Source: Sandaracinaceae bacterium
GTDB lineage: Bacteria; Myxococcota_A; Polyangia; Polyangiales; Sandaracinaceae
Reading direction: 5' to 3'
Assembly (NCBI GenBank): GCA_040218145.1
Contig: JAVJQK010000134.1
Coordinates: 49,252 to 113,251, forward strand
Length of the DNA: 64,000 nt
Of the stretch, positions 1-8,092 are shown one piece after another; the stretch's first letter is position 1; each line of letters begins with the position of its first letter. The position numbers and the translations under genes were made by a program. The notes beneath the pieces were generated by a model that was not told where the DNA came from, ran no database searches, and saw only the letters and a list, made by a program, of their open reading frames with translations.

Positions 1-375
1 CTCGAGCTTGACGACCTGCTGCGAGGGAGCCGCGCCGGCGCCGGCCGAGAACGGGTCCGCGGGCTGCGCGGGGGCGGGCTGTGAGGGCTGCTGGGGCCGC
101 GCGAACGGCGGGGGGGCGACGTCGCCGCCCGGGATGCCGCCGCCGATGCCGGCCGGGGGGGCCGCCACACCGGGGGGCGGCGTGACGCCGCCCTTGGCCG
201 CGGGAGCGCGGCTCGCGGGAGCCTCGGCCTGCGCGCCACCCAGGTTGGGCGGCGGGACGGCGCCACCGGCACCACCCGCGCCCGGAGCCGGCGCGCCGCC
301 GCCCTGGGTCTTGGGGGTGATGGTGCGCCCGAGGCGGGCTCTCAGATCCCTCTTCTTCTTGGGCTTGTCTGCCAT
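1..375 (-). CDS. Pro/Gly/Ala-rich protein, N-terminal part (runs off left edge)
   Basis: The minus strand is open from an ATG at 375 to the window edge, so only the first 125 residues are visible. The protein begins MADKPKKKRDLRARLGRTI, a basic, probably cytosolic N-terminus. A long disordered stretch of Gly, Pro and Ala follows (for example GGGAPAPGAGGAGG and VAPPPFARPQQPSQPAP). No signal peptide or membrane segment is visible in this part. The codons end in G or C as in neighbouring genes, which supports real coding. A promoter-like pair lies upstream at 549-578. The function cannot be told from the linker region; the domain that would identify it lies outside the window. Confidence 0.65.
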   Translation of the reverse strand, partial: MADKPKKKRDLRARLGRTITPKTQGGGAPAPGAGGAGGAVPPPNLGGAQAEAPASRAPAAKGGVTPPPGVAAPPAGIGGGIPGGDVAPPPFARPQQPSQPAPAQPADPFSAGAGAAPSQQVVKLE

Positions 376-548
376 GTGTGGGGCCTCGGCCTCTGCCTTC
401 TTCAGGACTTGTCGGTTCTAGGCTCTGACGAGCCGCTCGTGGTCATCCCCACCGGACTGGCCTCGCCCCCCGCCGCGCGACACCACCTCGTGCCGACCCA
501 CGTCGAAGGCTCATCCGAGCTGGGATGGTGGACGATTTTGGACGCCGG

Positions 549-578
549 AACGTATCCGCGCGCTGCGCGGAGTGTCAA
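549..578 (-). promoter_or_regulatory. Probable sigma-70 promoter for the left-edge gene
   Basis: On the minus strand a perfect -35 box TTGACA (573-578) is followed after 18 bases by TACGTT (549-554), four of six matches to TATAAT. It would give a leader of about 170 bases before the ATG at 375. The spacing and the perfect -35 support it; the -10 is weak. Confidence 0.45.
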
Positions 579-658
579 GCCTCGGACTCGTATCACGATC
601 TCCCGGAAGGCGCGAACGATCCAGCCCAGGCGGAACCCCGCACGCGGCCCGAGTCTGC

Positions 659-664
659 TACCTT
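659..664 (+). promoter_or_regulatory. -10-like box next to a start codon without SD
   Basis: TACCTT ends 10 bases before the ATG at 675. The bases between are pyrimidine/C-rich and hold no Shine-Dalgarno sequence. A transcript from this box would be nearly leaderless. No -35 element is visible. Confidence 0.35.
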
Positions 665-674
665 CGCGCTCCCC

Positions 675-1562
675 ATGAAGCGCCTCGAGGTCGAAGAGCA
701 CAGGGTCGCGTCGTTCGATGACACGGAGCTGGCCTACCACGTGGTCGGAGAGGGCGCGCCGGTGCTCCTCGCCAATGGCCTGGGCGGGAGCTGGCGCGCT
801 TGGAGTCACCAGCTGGAGTACTTCCGGGACCGCTACCAGTTCGTGTCCTGGGACTACCGAGGGCTCTATCGCTCGGGGCGCCCCCCGGACGCGGACGCCG
901 TCGACATCGCCGATCACGCCGAGGACGCGATCGCGGTGATGGACGCGGCGGGCATCACGTCGACGGCCATCTTCGGCTGGTCGATGGGCGTGCAGGTGGC
1001 CCTGGAGATCTTCCGGCGCGCGCCGGACCGGGTCCGCGCGCTGGTGCTCGTCAACGGCGTGGCCGGCTCCCCCTGGACCACGGCCTTTCGGTCCGCCCGC
1101 ATCGGCGCGCTCATCCCGCCCGTGCTGTCCCTTCTGCGCACCGTGCCGAGCCTGACCCAGGCGGCGACCGAGCGCTTCATGCAGATGCCCGAGACGGTCA
1201 CGTGGGCCAAGCGGGTCGGTCTGGCCGGCCAGACGCTGGACGAGGAGATCTTCCACCAGCTCGCGTCCTCGTTCGTCGACCTCGACATGGACCTCTACCT
1301 CCACACCCTCGAGCGCCTCGGCCAGCACGACGCCAAGGACGTGCTCGAGACGCTGGACGTGCCGGTGCTGGTCATCACCGGGGACCGCGACCTGTTCACG
1401 CCGCGCGCGGCGGCGGAGCAGATGGTGCGCGACGTGCGCGGGGCGGAGCTCCTCGTGGTGCCCGGCGGCACGCACTACGTCGCGGTCGAGTACCCCGAGC
1501 TGGTGAACCTCCGCATCGAGAAGTTCCTCCGGGAGCGGGGCTATGTGGCGAGCGCTCTGTAG
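675..1562 (+). CDS. Alpha/beta hydrolase
   Basis: A 295-residue alpha/beta-hydrolase-fold protein. The nucleophile elbow is GWSMG with Ser103, the acid is probably Asp239 (Asp237 possible) in GDRDLFTP, and the base is His267 in GGTHY. The order and spacing match the family that includes esterases, haloperoxidase-like and C-C hydrolases. An oxyanion-type segment ANGLGGSW lies at about 33-40. The ATG at 675 is preferred because the open frame upstream lacks family sequence. There is no signal peptide, so it should be cytosolic. The substrate cannot be predicted. The next gene starts inside its last 20 bases, so the two are probably cotranscribed. Confidence 0.88.
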   Translation: MKRLEVEEHRVASFDDTELAYHVVGEGAPVLLANGLGGSWRAWSHQLEYFRDRYQFVSWDYRGLYRSGRPPDADAVDIADHAEDAIAVMDAAGITSTAIFGWSMGVQVALEIFRRAPDRVRALVLVNGVAGSPWTTAFRSARIGALIPPVLSLLRTVPSLTQAATERFMQMPETVTWAKRVGLAGQTLDEEIFHQLASSFVDLDMDLYLHTLERLGQHDAKDVLETLDVPVLVITGDRDLFTPRAAAEQMVRDVRGAELLVVPGGTHYVAVEYPELVNLRIEKFLRERGYVASAL

Positions 1563-2115
1563 CCTCCTGCTCCTGCTCCCGCTGATGCCGGGGTGTGGAG
1601 AGGAGGAGGCCATCACGCCCCCCAACCTCGCGGCGGACGTCGAGGCTCTGCGGCTCGTCATGATCCAGGACCCCGCGCACCAGCCGCTCGAGGAGATGGA
1701 GCGCGTGGCGGAGGACCGCCCCTACGAGGCGGCGCGGCTGCTGCGCACGGGGGTGATCCCGGCCGCTGAGCGGCAGCTCGCCCGCGCCGAGGCCGTCTCG
1801 GTGCGCACCGACGAGGGCGGGCAGCTCAAGCGTCGCCTCGCGCGCGCCTACCGGGATCGGGTGGCCGCCCTGCGCGACTACCGAGAGGTGCTGGAGGACG
1901 GCGCGCGGGACCCGGACGCGCTGATGGCCGCGCTGCGCGCGCAGTCGGGCGCGGACCGCGCGGTGCTCGACGTGGACGCGGAGATGGAGCGCCTGGTGTC
2001 CACGGCGCCGAGCCCGCCGGTGAATCGCCCCACGGAGGAGGCGCCGGGCGACGGGGACGACGAGGCGCAGGACTCGCCTCGCGAACCGCAGGGACCGCGC
2101 CTCCCGCGCCGTTGA
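1543..2115 (+). CDS. Predicted lipoprotein, unknown function
   Basis: 190 residues. The N-terminus [18 protein letters not shown] is a typical lipoprotein signal with the lipid-bearing Cys18 in the box LMPGC. The mature part is acidic and helical (residues about 25-150). It ends in a Pro/Glu/Asp-rich tail that is probably disordered. It overlaps the end of the hydrolase gene by 20 bases in another frame, which suggests translational coupling. No conserved domain was recognised. Confidence 0.75.
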   Translation: MWRALCSLLLLLPLMPGCGEEEAITPPNLAADVEALRLVMIQDPAHQPLEEMERVAEDRPYEAARLLRTGVIPAAERQLARAEAVSVRTDEGGQLKRRLARAYRDRVAALRDYREVLEDGARDPDALMAALRAQSGADRAVLDVDAEMERLVSTAPSPPVNRPTEEAPGDGDDEAQDSPREPQGPRLPRR

Positions 2116-2170
2116 CGTTTCGGAGCGGCAAACGCTGTGGCGAGGTACTACTTCCTATCTGAGAGAGCGC

Positions 2171-2773
2171 ATGATCACCGTCGTCGACAATTACGATTCC
2201 TTTACATATAACCTCGTCCAGTATCTCGCCGAGCTCGGGGCCGAGGTCCGCGTGTTTCGCAACGACGCCATCGACGTCGCGGGCCTCCGCGCGCTGAAGC
2301 CAGAGGGGATCCTCCTGTCACCCGGGCCCGGCACGCCCGACGACGCCGGCGTCACGCTCGACGTGATCGAGGCGCTCGCCGGGGAGATCCCGCTCTTCGG
2401 CGTCTGCCTCGGTCACCAGTCCATCGCCCAGGCGTACGGCGGCCGCGTGGTGCGGGCGGACCGGCTGATGCACGGGCGCACGTCGCCCATTCACCACGAG
2501 AAGGGCGGCGTGTTCGGCGCGCTCCCGAGCCCCATGACGGCCACGCGCTACCACTCGCTCCTGGTCGAGCGGGCGTCGCTGCCCGAGTGCCTCGAGATCA
2601 CCGCCTGGACCGAGGAGGGCGAGATCATGGGCCTGCGTCATCGCGCGCTCGAGGTCGAAGGCGTGCAGTTCCACCCCGAGTCGTTCCTCACCGAGCACGG
2701 GCACGCGCTCCTCGACGCGTTCCTCGCGCGCCTCCCCGAGCGGGGGGCCAGGCCCGACCGGAGCGCGGCGTGA
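2171..2773 (+). CDS. trpG: Anthranilate synthase component II (glutamine amidotransferase)
   Basis: 200 residues, class I glutamine amidotransferase that supplies ammonia to the chorismate-using partner (TrpE, or PabB in folate synthesis). Seen: the start [12 protein letters not shown], the oxyanion loop LSPGPGTP at 49-56, the nucleophile Cys79 in FGVCLGHQ, and the His169/Glu171 pair in QFHPESF. It is preceded by GAGAGAG, a good ribosome site, 5-11 bases before the ATG. It overlaps the trpD start as GTGA. No trpE lies in the window, so the partner subunit must be encoded elsewhere. Because trpD and trpC follow directly, the tryptophan role is preferred over a PabA role, though one protein may serve both. 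Confidence 0.93.
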   Translation: MITVVDNYDSFTYNLVQYLAELGAEVRVFRNDAIDVAGLRALKPEGILLSPGPGTPDDAGVTLDVIEALAGEIPLFGVCLGHQSIAQAYGGRVVRADRLMHGRTSPIHHEKGGVFGALPSPMTATRYHSLLVERASLPECLEITAWTEEGEIMGLRHRALEVEGVQFHPESFLTEHGHALLDAFLARLPERGARPDRSAA

Positions 2774-3774
2774 TCCGGGACGCGATCCGGACCGCGGTCT
2801 CTGGCGATTCGCTGACCGGCGCCCAGATGGCGGGCGCGATGGAGACCATCCTCGCGGGTGAGGCGTCGCCCGCCCAGATCGCGGCGCTCGCGATCGCGCT
2901 GCGCATGCGGGGCGAGACGGCCGAGGAGCTCTCGGCGGCGGCGCGCGTCCTGCGCGACCGCGCGGTGCCGCTCTCGCTCTCGGTCGACGGGCCGCTGCTC
3001 GACACCTGCGGCACGGGCGGCGATCGGAGCGGGACCTTCAACATCAGCACGACCGCGGCCATCGTGGTCGCCGCGTGCGGCGTGAAGGTGGCCAAGCACG
3101 GCAACCGCGCGGTCAGCAGCCAGTCGGGGAGCGCCGACGTGCTCGAGGCGCTCGGGGTGAAGCTCGAGGGTGACCCCGCGGCCGCCTCGGCCTCGCTCGC
3201 GCGGCTCGGCCTGGCGTTCCTCTTCGCGCCGGCCTTTCACGGCGCCCTGAAGCACGCGGCCCCGGTGCGGCGCGAGCTCGGCCTGCGGACCTTCTTCAAC
3301 CTGCTCGGTCCCCTCGCGAACCCGGCCTCGGCCAGTCATCAGCTGCTCGGCGTCTACGATCCGAAGCGGCTCCGGCAGATCGCCGAGGTGCTGGGCTCGC
3401 TCGGCGTGCGCGGCGCGTGGGTGGTGCACGGCGAGGGCGGCCTGGACGAGGTGTCTCCCTGCGGTCCGACGCACGTCGCCATCCTGAAGGACGGCGCGGT
3501 CGAGGAGACCACCGTCGAGCCGGGCGACTTCGGGCTGGAGGCGGTGGCGTTCGAGGGCCTGGTCGGGGGCGACGCGCGCGCGAACGCCGACATCATCGGC
3601 GCCGTGCTCGACGGCGCGGCGGGGGCGCCCCGGGTCGCGGTCGTGATCAACGCGGCCGCCGCGCTCCTCGCCGCGGGCGCCGAGCGCGACCCGAAGTCGG
3701 CCCGCCAGAGGGTCGAGGAGGCCATCGACGCGGGACGCGCCCGTGACCTGCTCGCGCGCTGGGTCAGTGCATGA
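2770..3774 (+). CDS. trpD: Anthranilate phosphoribosyltransferase
   Basis: 334 residues from a GTG start that overlaps the trpG stop. It transfers phosphoribose from PRPP to anthranilate, the second committed tryptophan step. Diagnostic motifs are [17 protein letters not shown] at about 78-94 (PRPP binding) and [18 protein letters not shown] at about 109-126 (anthranilate/magnesium site). The start at 2770 gives the usual family length of about 335-345. Earlier in-frame ATGs lie inside trpG and have no family sequence. It overlaps trpC by ATGA, so trpG-trpD-trpC should be read from one message. Confidence 0.95.
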   Translation: MIRDAIRTAVSGDSLTGAQMAGAMETILAGEASPAQIAALAIALRMRGETAEELSAAARVLRDRAVPLSLSVDGPLLDTCGTGGDRSGTFNISTTAAIVVAACGVKVAKHGNRAVSSQSGSADVLEALGVKLEGDPAAASASLARLGLAFLFAPAFHGALKHAAPVRRELGLRTFFNLLGPLANPASASHQLLGVYDPKRLRQIAEVLGSLGVRGAWVVHGEGGLDEVSPCGPTHVAILKDGAVEETTVEPGDFGLEAVAFEGLVGGDARANADIIGAVLDGAAGAPRVAVVINAAAALLAAGAERDPKSARQRVEEAIDAGRARDLLARWVSA

Positions 3775-4577
3775 GCGGAGATCTGCTGGCCCCCATCCTC
3801 GCGCGGAAGGCGAAGGAGAACGCGCGTCGGCGCGCGCACCTGAAGCTCTTCGACCCGGGGCTCTTGGACGCGGACGGCGAGCGGTCGGCGCCCGAGGGAG
3901 CGCTCACGGCCCTGCGACGCGACGGCGCGTGGCCGAAGGTGATCGCCGAGGTGAAGTTCCAGAGCCCGAGCGCGGGCGCGATCCGGCCCCGGGCCGCGGG
4001 GGATGGCGTGGCGATCGCGCGTGGCTACGCCCGCGCCGGCGCGGCGGCGATCAGCGTGCTCTGCGATCGCGCGGGCTTCGGCGGCTCCGTGCTGGAGCTG
4101 CGCCGCGTGGCCCAGGCCGTCGACCGGCCGGTGCTCTTCAAGGAGTTCGTGCTCGACCCGCTGCAGCTCGACCTCGCGCGCGTCGCCGGAGCGTCGATGG
4201 TGCTCTTGCTGGTGCGCGCCCTCGACGAGGCGACGCTGACCTCGCTGGTGGACGGCTGCCTCGCGCGCGGGCTCGAGCCGGTCGTCGAGGCGGCCGACGA
4301 GGCGGAGGTCGAGCGCGCCGTCGCCACCCGGGCGCGGGTCATCGGGGTCAACGCGCGGGACCTCTCCACGTTCCGTGTCGACCCGGCCGCGGCCGCGCGC
4401 GCCGTCCGAAAAATCCCCAACGAGCGAGTGAAGGTGTACATGAGCGGGGTGTCGACGCGAGCGGAGCTGCGCGAAGTCGCCGAGACAGGCGCCGACGCGG
4501 TCCTGATGGGAACGGCGCTCATGCGTGCGCCCGATCCGGGTGAGCGCCTGGCGGAGCTGCTCGGAGGCGCGCGATGA
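3771..4577 (+). CDS. trpC: Indole-3-glycerol-phosphate synthase
   Basis: 268 residues, a TIM-barrel enzyme that closes the indole ring. The catalytic set is visible: Glu60 and Lys62 in IAEVKFQSPSAG, Lys124 in FKEFVLDP, Glu173 in VVEAAD, Asn194 in GVNARDLSTF and Ser225 in MSGVSTR. The usual KDF is KEF here and NNR is NAR, which are tolerated variants. Start and stop overlap both neighbours by four bases (ATGA). trpF, trpB and trpA are not in the window; an NAD-dependent epimerase gene takes their place downstream. Confidence 0.95.
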   Translation: MSGDLLAPILARKAKENARRRAHLKLFDPGLLDADGERSAPEGALTALRRDGAWPKVIAEVKFQSPSAGAIRPRAAGDGVAIARGYARAGAAAISVLCDRAGFGGSVLELRRVAQAVDRPVLFKEFVLDPLQLDLARVAGASMVLLLVRALDEATLTSLVDGCLARGLEPVVEAADEAEVERAVATRARVIGVNARDLSTFRVDPAAAARAVRKIPNERVKVYMSGVSTRAELREVAETGADAVLMGTALMRAPDPGERLAELLGGAR

Positions 4578-5668
4578 GCCCTCGAAAGGAAGCGCTCGGC
4601 AAGGGCGACACCGTGCTCGTCACCGGCGCCGCCGGGACGGTCGGCCACTACGCCATCGCGCTCGCCGAGGCGGCGGGGTACCGCGTCATCGCGAGCGACC
4701 TGACCGCGAAGGGCGTGCAGCAGCCCGTGCGCGGCGAGGTCCGCCCGGGCGACCTCCGGGACGGGGAGTTCGTCACGCGGCTGGTTCAGGGCTGCGACGC
4801 GGTCATTCACACCGCGGCGCTCCTCGACGTCGGCGCTCCCGAGGACGCGCTCCGCGAGGTCAACACCGAGGTGGTCGCGCGCCTCTACGAGGCCGCGGCG
4901 GCGGCGAACGTGCAGCGTTTCGTGCAGGTGTCGACGGCCATGCTCTACGCCGAGCGAGCCGAGCAGCCGCTCGCGGAGACGTCCGAGATCGCGCCCCGCG
5001 GCCCGTACGGGCGCAGCAAGCTGGGCGCGGAGGAGGTGCTCCGGGCGCGGGCGGGCGACGGCCCCGCGTGGACCATCCTGCGCGCGGCGCCGCTCTACGG
5101 CAGGCGCGGGCGGCACTTCGCGGCCGCGATGCTCTCGGTCGCGCCGACGCTCCGCCTCGTCACGCCCATCCTGCCGCAGCCCTCGGGCGGGCCCACCGCG
5201 ACCATGGTGCACGCGGAGGACGTCGCGCGGGCGGCGATCTTCGTGCTCGGACGCGAGGACACCAAGCACGAGATCTACAACGTGGCCGACGAGGACGCGC
5301 TGACGCTCGGGGACCGGATCACCGAGACGATGCGCGCCTACGGGCTGCCCACGGTCGGGACGGGCGCGTTGCCTCGCGGGGTGCTCGACCGCATCGCGAA
5401 GATCTTCGTGCAGCCGGGCGCGTACCACGCGGCGGACTCCGTGGCGCTGGGCATGTGGAAGCTCGTCGTGCTCCGCCACGGGCTCAAGCCGGCGCTCCGG
5501 GTCCGGCTCGATCGCGAGGCGCTCACGCTCCTCTACGACGACCTGATCCTCGACACCTCCAAGCTGCGCGCGCTGGGCTGGTTGCCGCGCTATCCTCGGT
5601 TTGCCGAAGGCTGGCGTCAGGTGTTGCGCTGGTACCAGGCGGAGCAGTGGGTGCCGCGGTTTGCGTGA
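4574..5668 (+). CDS. NAD(P)-dependent epimerase/dehydratase (extended SDR)
   Basis: 364 residues with a Rossmann N-terminus VLVTGAAGTVG (glycines 18, 21 and 24) and the catalytic pair Tyr145/Lys149 in PYGRSK, with Ser120/Thr121 in place. The class is extended short-chain dehydrogenase, closest in appearance to 3-beta-hydroxysteroid dehydrogenase or sugar-nucleotide epimerase types. The C-terminal third carries the substrate specificity and was not recognised. The start overlaps trpC by ATGA, which ties its expression to tryptophan synthesis, but nothing shows that it acts in that pathway. Confidence 0.85.
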   Translation: MSPRKEALGKGDTVLVTGAAGTVGHYAIALAEAAGYRVIASDLTAKGVQQPVRGEVRPGDLRDGEFVTRLVQGCDAVIHTAALLDVGAPEDALREVNTEVVARLYEAAAAANVQRFVQVSTAMLYAERAEQPLAETSEIAPRGPYGRSKLGAEEVLRARAGDGPAWTILRAAPLYGRRGRHFAAAMLSVAPTLRLVTPILPQPSGGPTATMVHAEDVARAAIFVLGREDTKHEIYNVADEDALTLGDRITETMRAYGLPTVGTGALPRGVLDRIAKIFVQPGAYHAADSVALGMWKLVVLRHGLKPALRVRLDREALTLLYDDLILDTSKLRALGWLPRYPRFAEGWRQVLRWYQAEQWVPRFA

Positions 5669-6329
5669 GAGGCTGAAGATCCTGGGGCGCGAGGCGAGCG
5701 CGGTGGCGCGCCAGGGGACCTTGATGTTCCTCGGGCGCGGTCGGCCCCGCCCCGCGCTCGACGCCCCGCGGGTGGTCGCCTTCGTGCACGGCTACGGCGC
5801 GGGCGGCGCCGTCTTCGACCCCCTGCGACGCGCGGTCGAGGGCGAGCTCGGGCTTCCGACCCTCGACTTCACCTACCGCTCGAGCTGGCCGTTCTCGCGC
5901 GTGCTCGACGCGCTCGACGCGGAGCTGGCCCGCGTCGGCGACGCGGAGCTCGACCTCGTCGGACACTCCCTCGGCGGCCTCGTCGCCCGCTGGTGGGTCC
6001 AGGAGATGGGAGGCGCCGAGCGCACGCGTCGGGTCGTGACCTTGGCCACTCCGCACGCGGGTACCCGCAGCGCCCGGGTCGCGCCGGGCCCGCTCCGCGC
6101 CGCGCTGATGCCGCAGGGTGCCATCGTCCGCCGCCTCGCCGCGGGCCGGCACCGCGCGACCGCCGTCTCCCACACCGCGCTCGTGGCCGCGGCCGACCTC
6201 ATGGTCACGCCGCCCTCGAGCGCCGCGGCCCTCGAGGACGCCGACGTCGAGTGGTTCGACGGCCTCGGGCACAACGCGATGCTCTTCGACCCTCGCGTCC
6301 ACGCCCGCGTCGTCACCGCGCTGCGCTGA
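5661..6329 (+). CDS. Lipase-like alpha/beta hydrolase
   Basis: About 222 residues if started at the TTG at 5661, which overlaps the epimerase stop. GTG 5703 and ATG 5724 are alternatives, and the exact start is uncertain. The oxyanion segment FVHGYGAGG and the nucleophile elbow GHSLGG (Ser103 from 5661) are those of triacylglycerol lipase/PGAP1-like hydrolases. A conserved TLATPHAGT segment follows. The late GHNAMLFDP holds the probable catalytic His. No signal peptide is seen. The gene ends 18 bases before the end of the convergent pilS gene. Confidence 0.8.
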   Translation: MRERLKILGREASAVARQGTLMFLGRGRPRPALDAPRVVAFVHGYGAGGAVFDPLRRAVEGELGLPTLDFTYRSSWPFSRVLDALDAELARVGDAELDLVGHSLGGLVARWWVQEMGGAERTRRVVTLATPHAGTRSARVAPGPLRAALMPQGAIVRRLAAGRHRATAVSHTALVAAADLMVTPPSSAAALEDADVEWFDGLGHNAMLFDPRVHARVVTALR

Positions 6330-6347
6330 GCCGCGAGAGCGGGTCAC

Positions 6348-8090
6348 TCAGCCGTGCTCGCGGGCCTGCGCCTCGGCCCCTGTCGCCTCGGTCCCTGGCA
6401 CTTCGTCCCCTGTCGCTTCGTCCCCTGTCGCTTCGGCCCCTGTCGCCTCGGCCCCTGTCGCCTCGGCCGTGGGCGCCTCGGGGGGCAGATGCACGCGGAA
6501 CGTCGCGCCCTCGCCGGGCTGGCTCTCGACCGTGATCGCGCCACCGTGCGCCTCGACGATCTGTCGGACCAGGGCGAGACCGAGGCCGACGCCGTGCTGG
6601 CGCCGGCTGTAGAACATGTCGAAGAGGTGGGCGCGATCCTCGTCGGAGATGCCCGGGCCCTCGTCGCTCACCGCCAGGCAGGGGCGCGCGTCGTCGTCCC
6701 AGCCGACCTCCACCCGGACCATGCCCCCGGGGGGTGAGAACTGGAGCGCGTTCTTCACCAGGTTCCAGAGCACCTGACGGAGCTGGTCCGGGTCGGCGTG
6801 CACCCGGACCGGATCGGCCGGCGCGATCACCTCCACCCGGCCGGAGACCCCTGGCCGCGCGACCTTCGTCACTTCGCTGGCCAGGGCGCACAGGTCCACG
6901 CCGATCGGGTCGGGGGTCCGCGGTTTGCCGACCTCCAGCATGGTGCTGACGAGGTCGTTCAGCCGGTCCACCTCGCCGAGCACGAGTGAGAGCAGCTTGC
7001 GATCCTCCGGGTCGAGCTGCCGCGCCTCGCGGACCATCTCCACCGATCCGCTGATCGAGCTCAGCGGGTTGCGGATCTCGTGCGCGAGGCCCGCGGCGAG
7101 GCGCCCGAGCGCGGCGAGGCGCTCGGCCCGCTCGGCCTTCTCCCGGAGCTGGCTGAGCTCGGTCAGGTCCTGGAAGAGCACCAGGCTCCCGCGCACGGCG
7201 CCCTCCGCGTCGCGCAGCGGGGAGCAGCTGAACCCCACCGGGAAGCGCGTCCCGTCGACCCGGACCGCCTCGCCGTCGCCGCGGTCGATCATCGAGACCC
7301 GCGGCGGATCGAGCGGCAGGTGCGCGTCGATCGAGGTCCCCTCGAACTCGCCCTGTGCGCCGCCGAGCAGCGCCGCCCCCGCGGGGTTGATGCGGGTGAC
7401 CACACCCTCGAGGTCGGTGGTGACCAGCCCCGAGATCAGCGAGCGCAGGATGTCCTCGTTCAGCCGCGCGAAGCCGGCCGCGCTCTGAACCGCCTCCTCG
7501 AGCTGTCCTCCGGTGCGCCGCAGCCGCTCCGCCAGCGCGCCGGCCAGCAGCCCCACGAGCACGAAGCCGACCAGGTTCCGCAGCACGGCGAGCGCCAGCT
7601 CGTCCAGGGGGAGCAGAGCGTGGGAGTCCGTGGCCGGGGGAAGCCAGCCGTTGGCCACGGCCAGCGCGATGCCCACGAACGCGATGAGGGCCGACGCGGT
7701 GGTGACCTGCGCCGCGCGGGAGCCGAGGGTGAGGGCGGCGGCCAGGATCACCACGCCGTAGAGGAAGCTGAAGCCGCTCGCCGCGCCGCCGAAGGCGTAG
7801 ACGAGGGTGGTCACCAGCCCGAGGTCCCACACGATCTGGATGCCCGCGAGCAGCGTCGGCCGGCGGGTGCGCGGCAGCAGCACCGCCACGACGAGAGACA
7901 TCGCGAAGGTCCCCGCGATGGAGACCATGAGGGCGTCCGCGACGAACGCGCCCATGCTGGTCTCGTCTGCGAGGACGAGGCTGCCGCCGAGCAGGAGCGT
8001 CGTGACGACCAGACGCCCGCCGAGCAAGAGTAGCTGACGGGAGATCGGCGGCCGCGGGGCCTCGTCTGCTGCGCCTGCGGCGCCCTCCAC
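6348..8090 (-). CDS. pilS: Sensor histidine kinase PilS
   Basis: 580 residues. Six likely membrane segments occupy residues 18-190, a PAS-type domain lies at about 205-315, the phospho-acceptor His337 sits in GLAHEIRNPLSS, and the ATP-binding domain has an N box (about 443-450), DEGPGIS and GVGLGLALV. It lies two bases after pilC in the order pilT-pilC-pilS, which identifies it as the pilus sensor kinase of the NtrB type that phosphorylates PilR to control pilin transcription. pilR does not follow; a convergent lipase gene ends here instead. The last 40 residues are an odd Glu/Ala/Thr/Gly tail made of pentapeptide repeats beyond the kinase fold. Confidence 0.88.
   Translation of the reverse strand: MEGAAGAADEAPRPPISRQLLLLGGRLVVTTLLLGGSLVLADETSMGAFVADALMVSIAGTFAMSLVVAVLLPRTRRPTLLAGIQIVWDLGLVTTLVYAFGGAASGFSFLYGVVILAAALTLGSRAAQVTTASALIAFVGIALAVANGWLPPATDSHALLPLDELALAVLRNLVGFVLVGLLAGALAERLRRTGGQLEEAVQSAAGFARLNEDILRSLISGLVTTDLEGVVTRINPAGAALLGGAQGEFEGTSIDAHLPLDPPRVSMIDRGDGEAVRVDGTRFPVGFSCSPLRDAEGAVRGSLVLFQDLTELSQLREKAERAERLAALGRLAAGLAHEIRNPLSSISGSVEMVREARQLDPEDRKLLSLVLGEVDRLNDLVSTMLEVGKPRTPDPIGVDLCALASEVTKVARPGVSGRVEVIAPADPVRVHADPDQLRQVLWNLVKNALQFSPPGGMVRVEVGWDDDARPCLAVSDEGPGISDEDRAHLFDMFYSRRQHGVGLGLALVRQIVEAHGGAITVESQPGEGATFRVHLPPEAPTAEATGAEATGAEATGDEATGDEVPGTEATGAEAQAREHG
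6366..6478 (-). repeat. 15-bp degenerate tandem repeat in the pilS 3' end
   Basis: About seven copies of a unit close to GCCTCGGCCCCTGTC encode a pentapeptide array of the type TGAEA at the C-terminus of PilS. Units vary by one to three bases (for example cttcg for cctcg). The reading frame is kept, so copy-number change would only alter tail length. Confidence 0.75.
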
Positions 8091-8092
8091 GG

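Larger units (their letters stand above)
376..674. other. Divergent intergenic region
   Basis: About 300 bases lie between the leftward partial gene (start 375) and the rightward hydrolase (start 675). Open frames that cross it have neither suitable codon use nor ribosome sites. It contains a TTGACA/TACGTT pair facing left (549-578) and a TACCTT box facing right (659-664). Nothing else was recognised. Confidence 0.5.

Noticed and set aside
2112..2117. TTGACG before trpG as a -35 box
   Set aside because: The hexamer overlaps the lipoprotein stop, and the bases 16-18 further on are GC-rich with no -10. TATCTG lies too far downstream.
5601..5660. ATG at 5601 as start of the lipase
   Set aside because: The 20 residues before 5661 are an out-of-frame reading of the epimerase end (Arg/Cys/Ser-rich) and do not resemble a lipase N-terminus.
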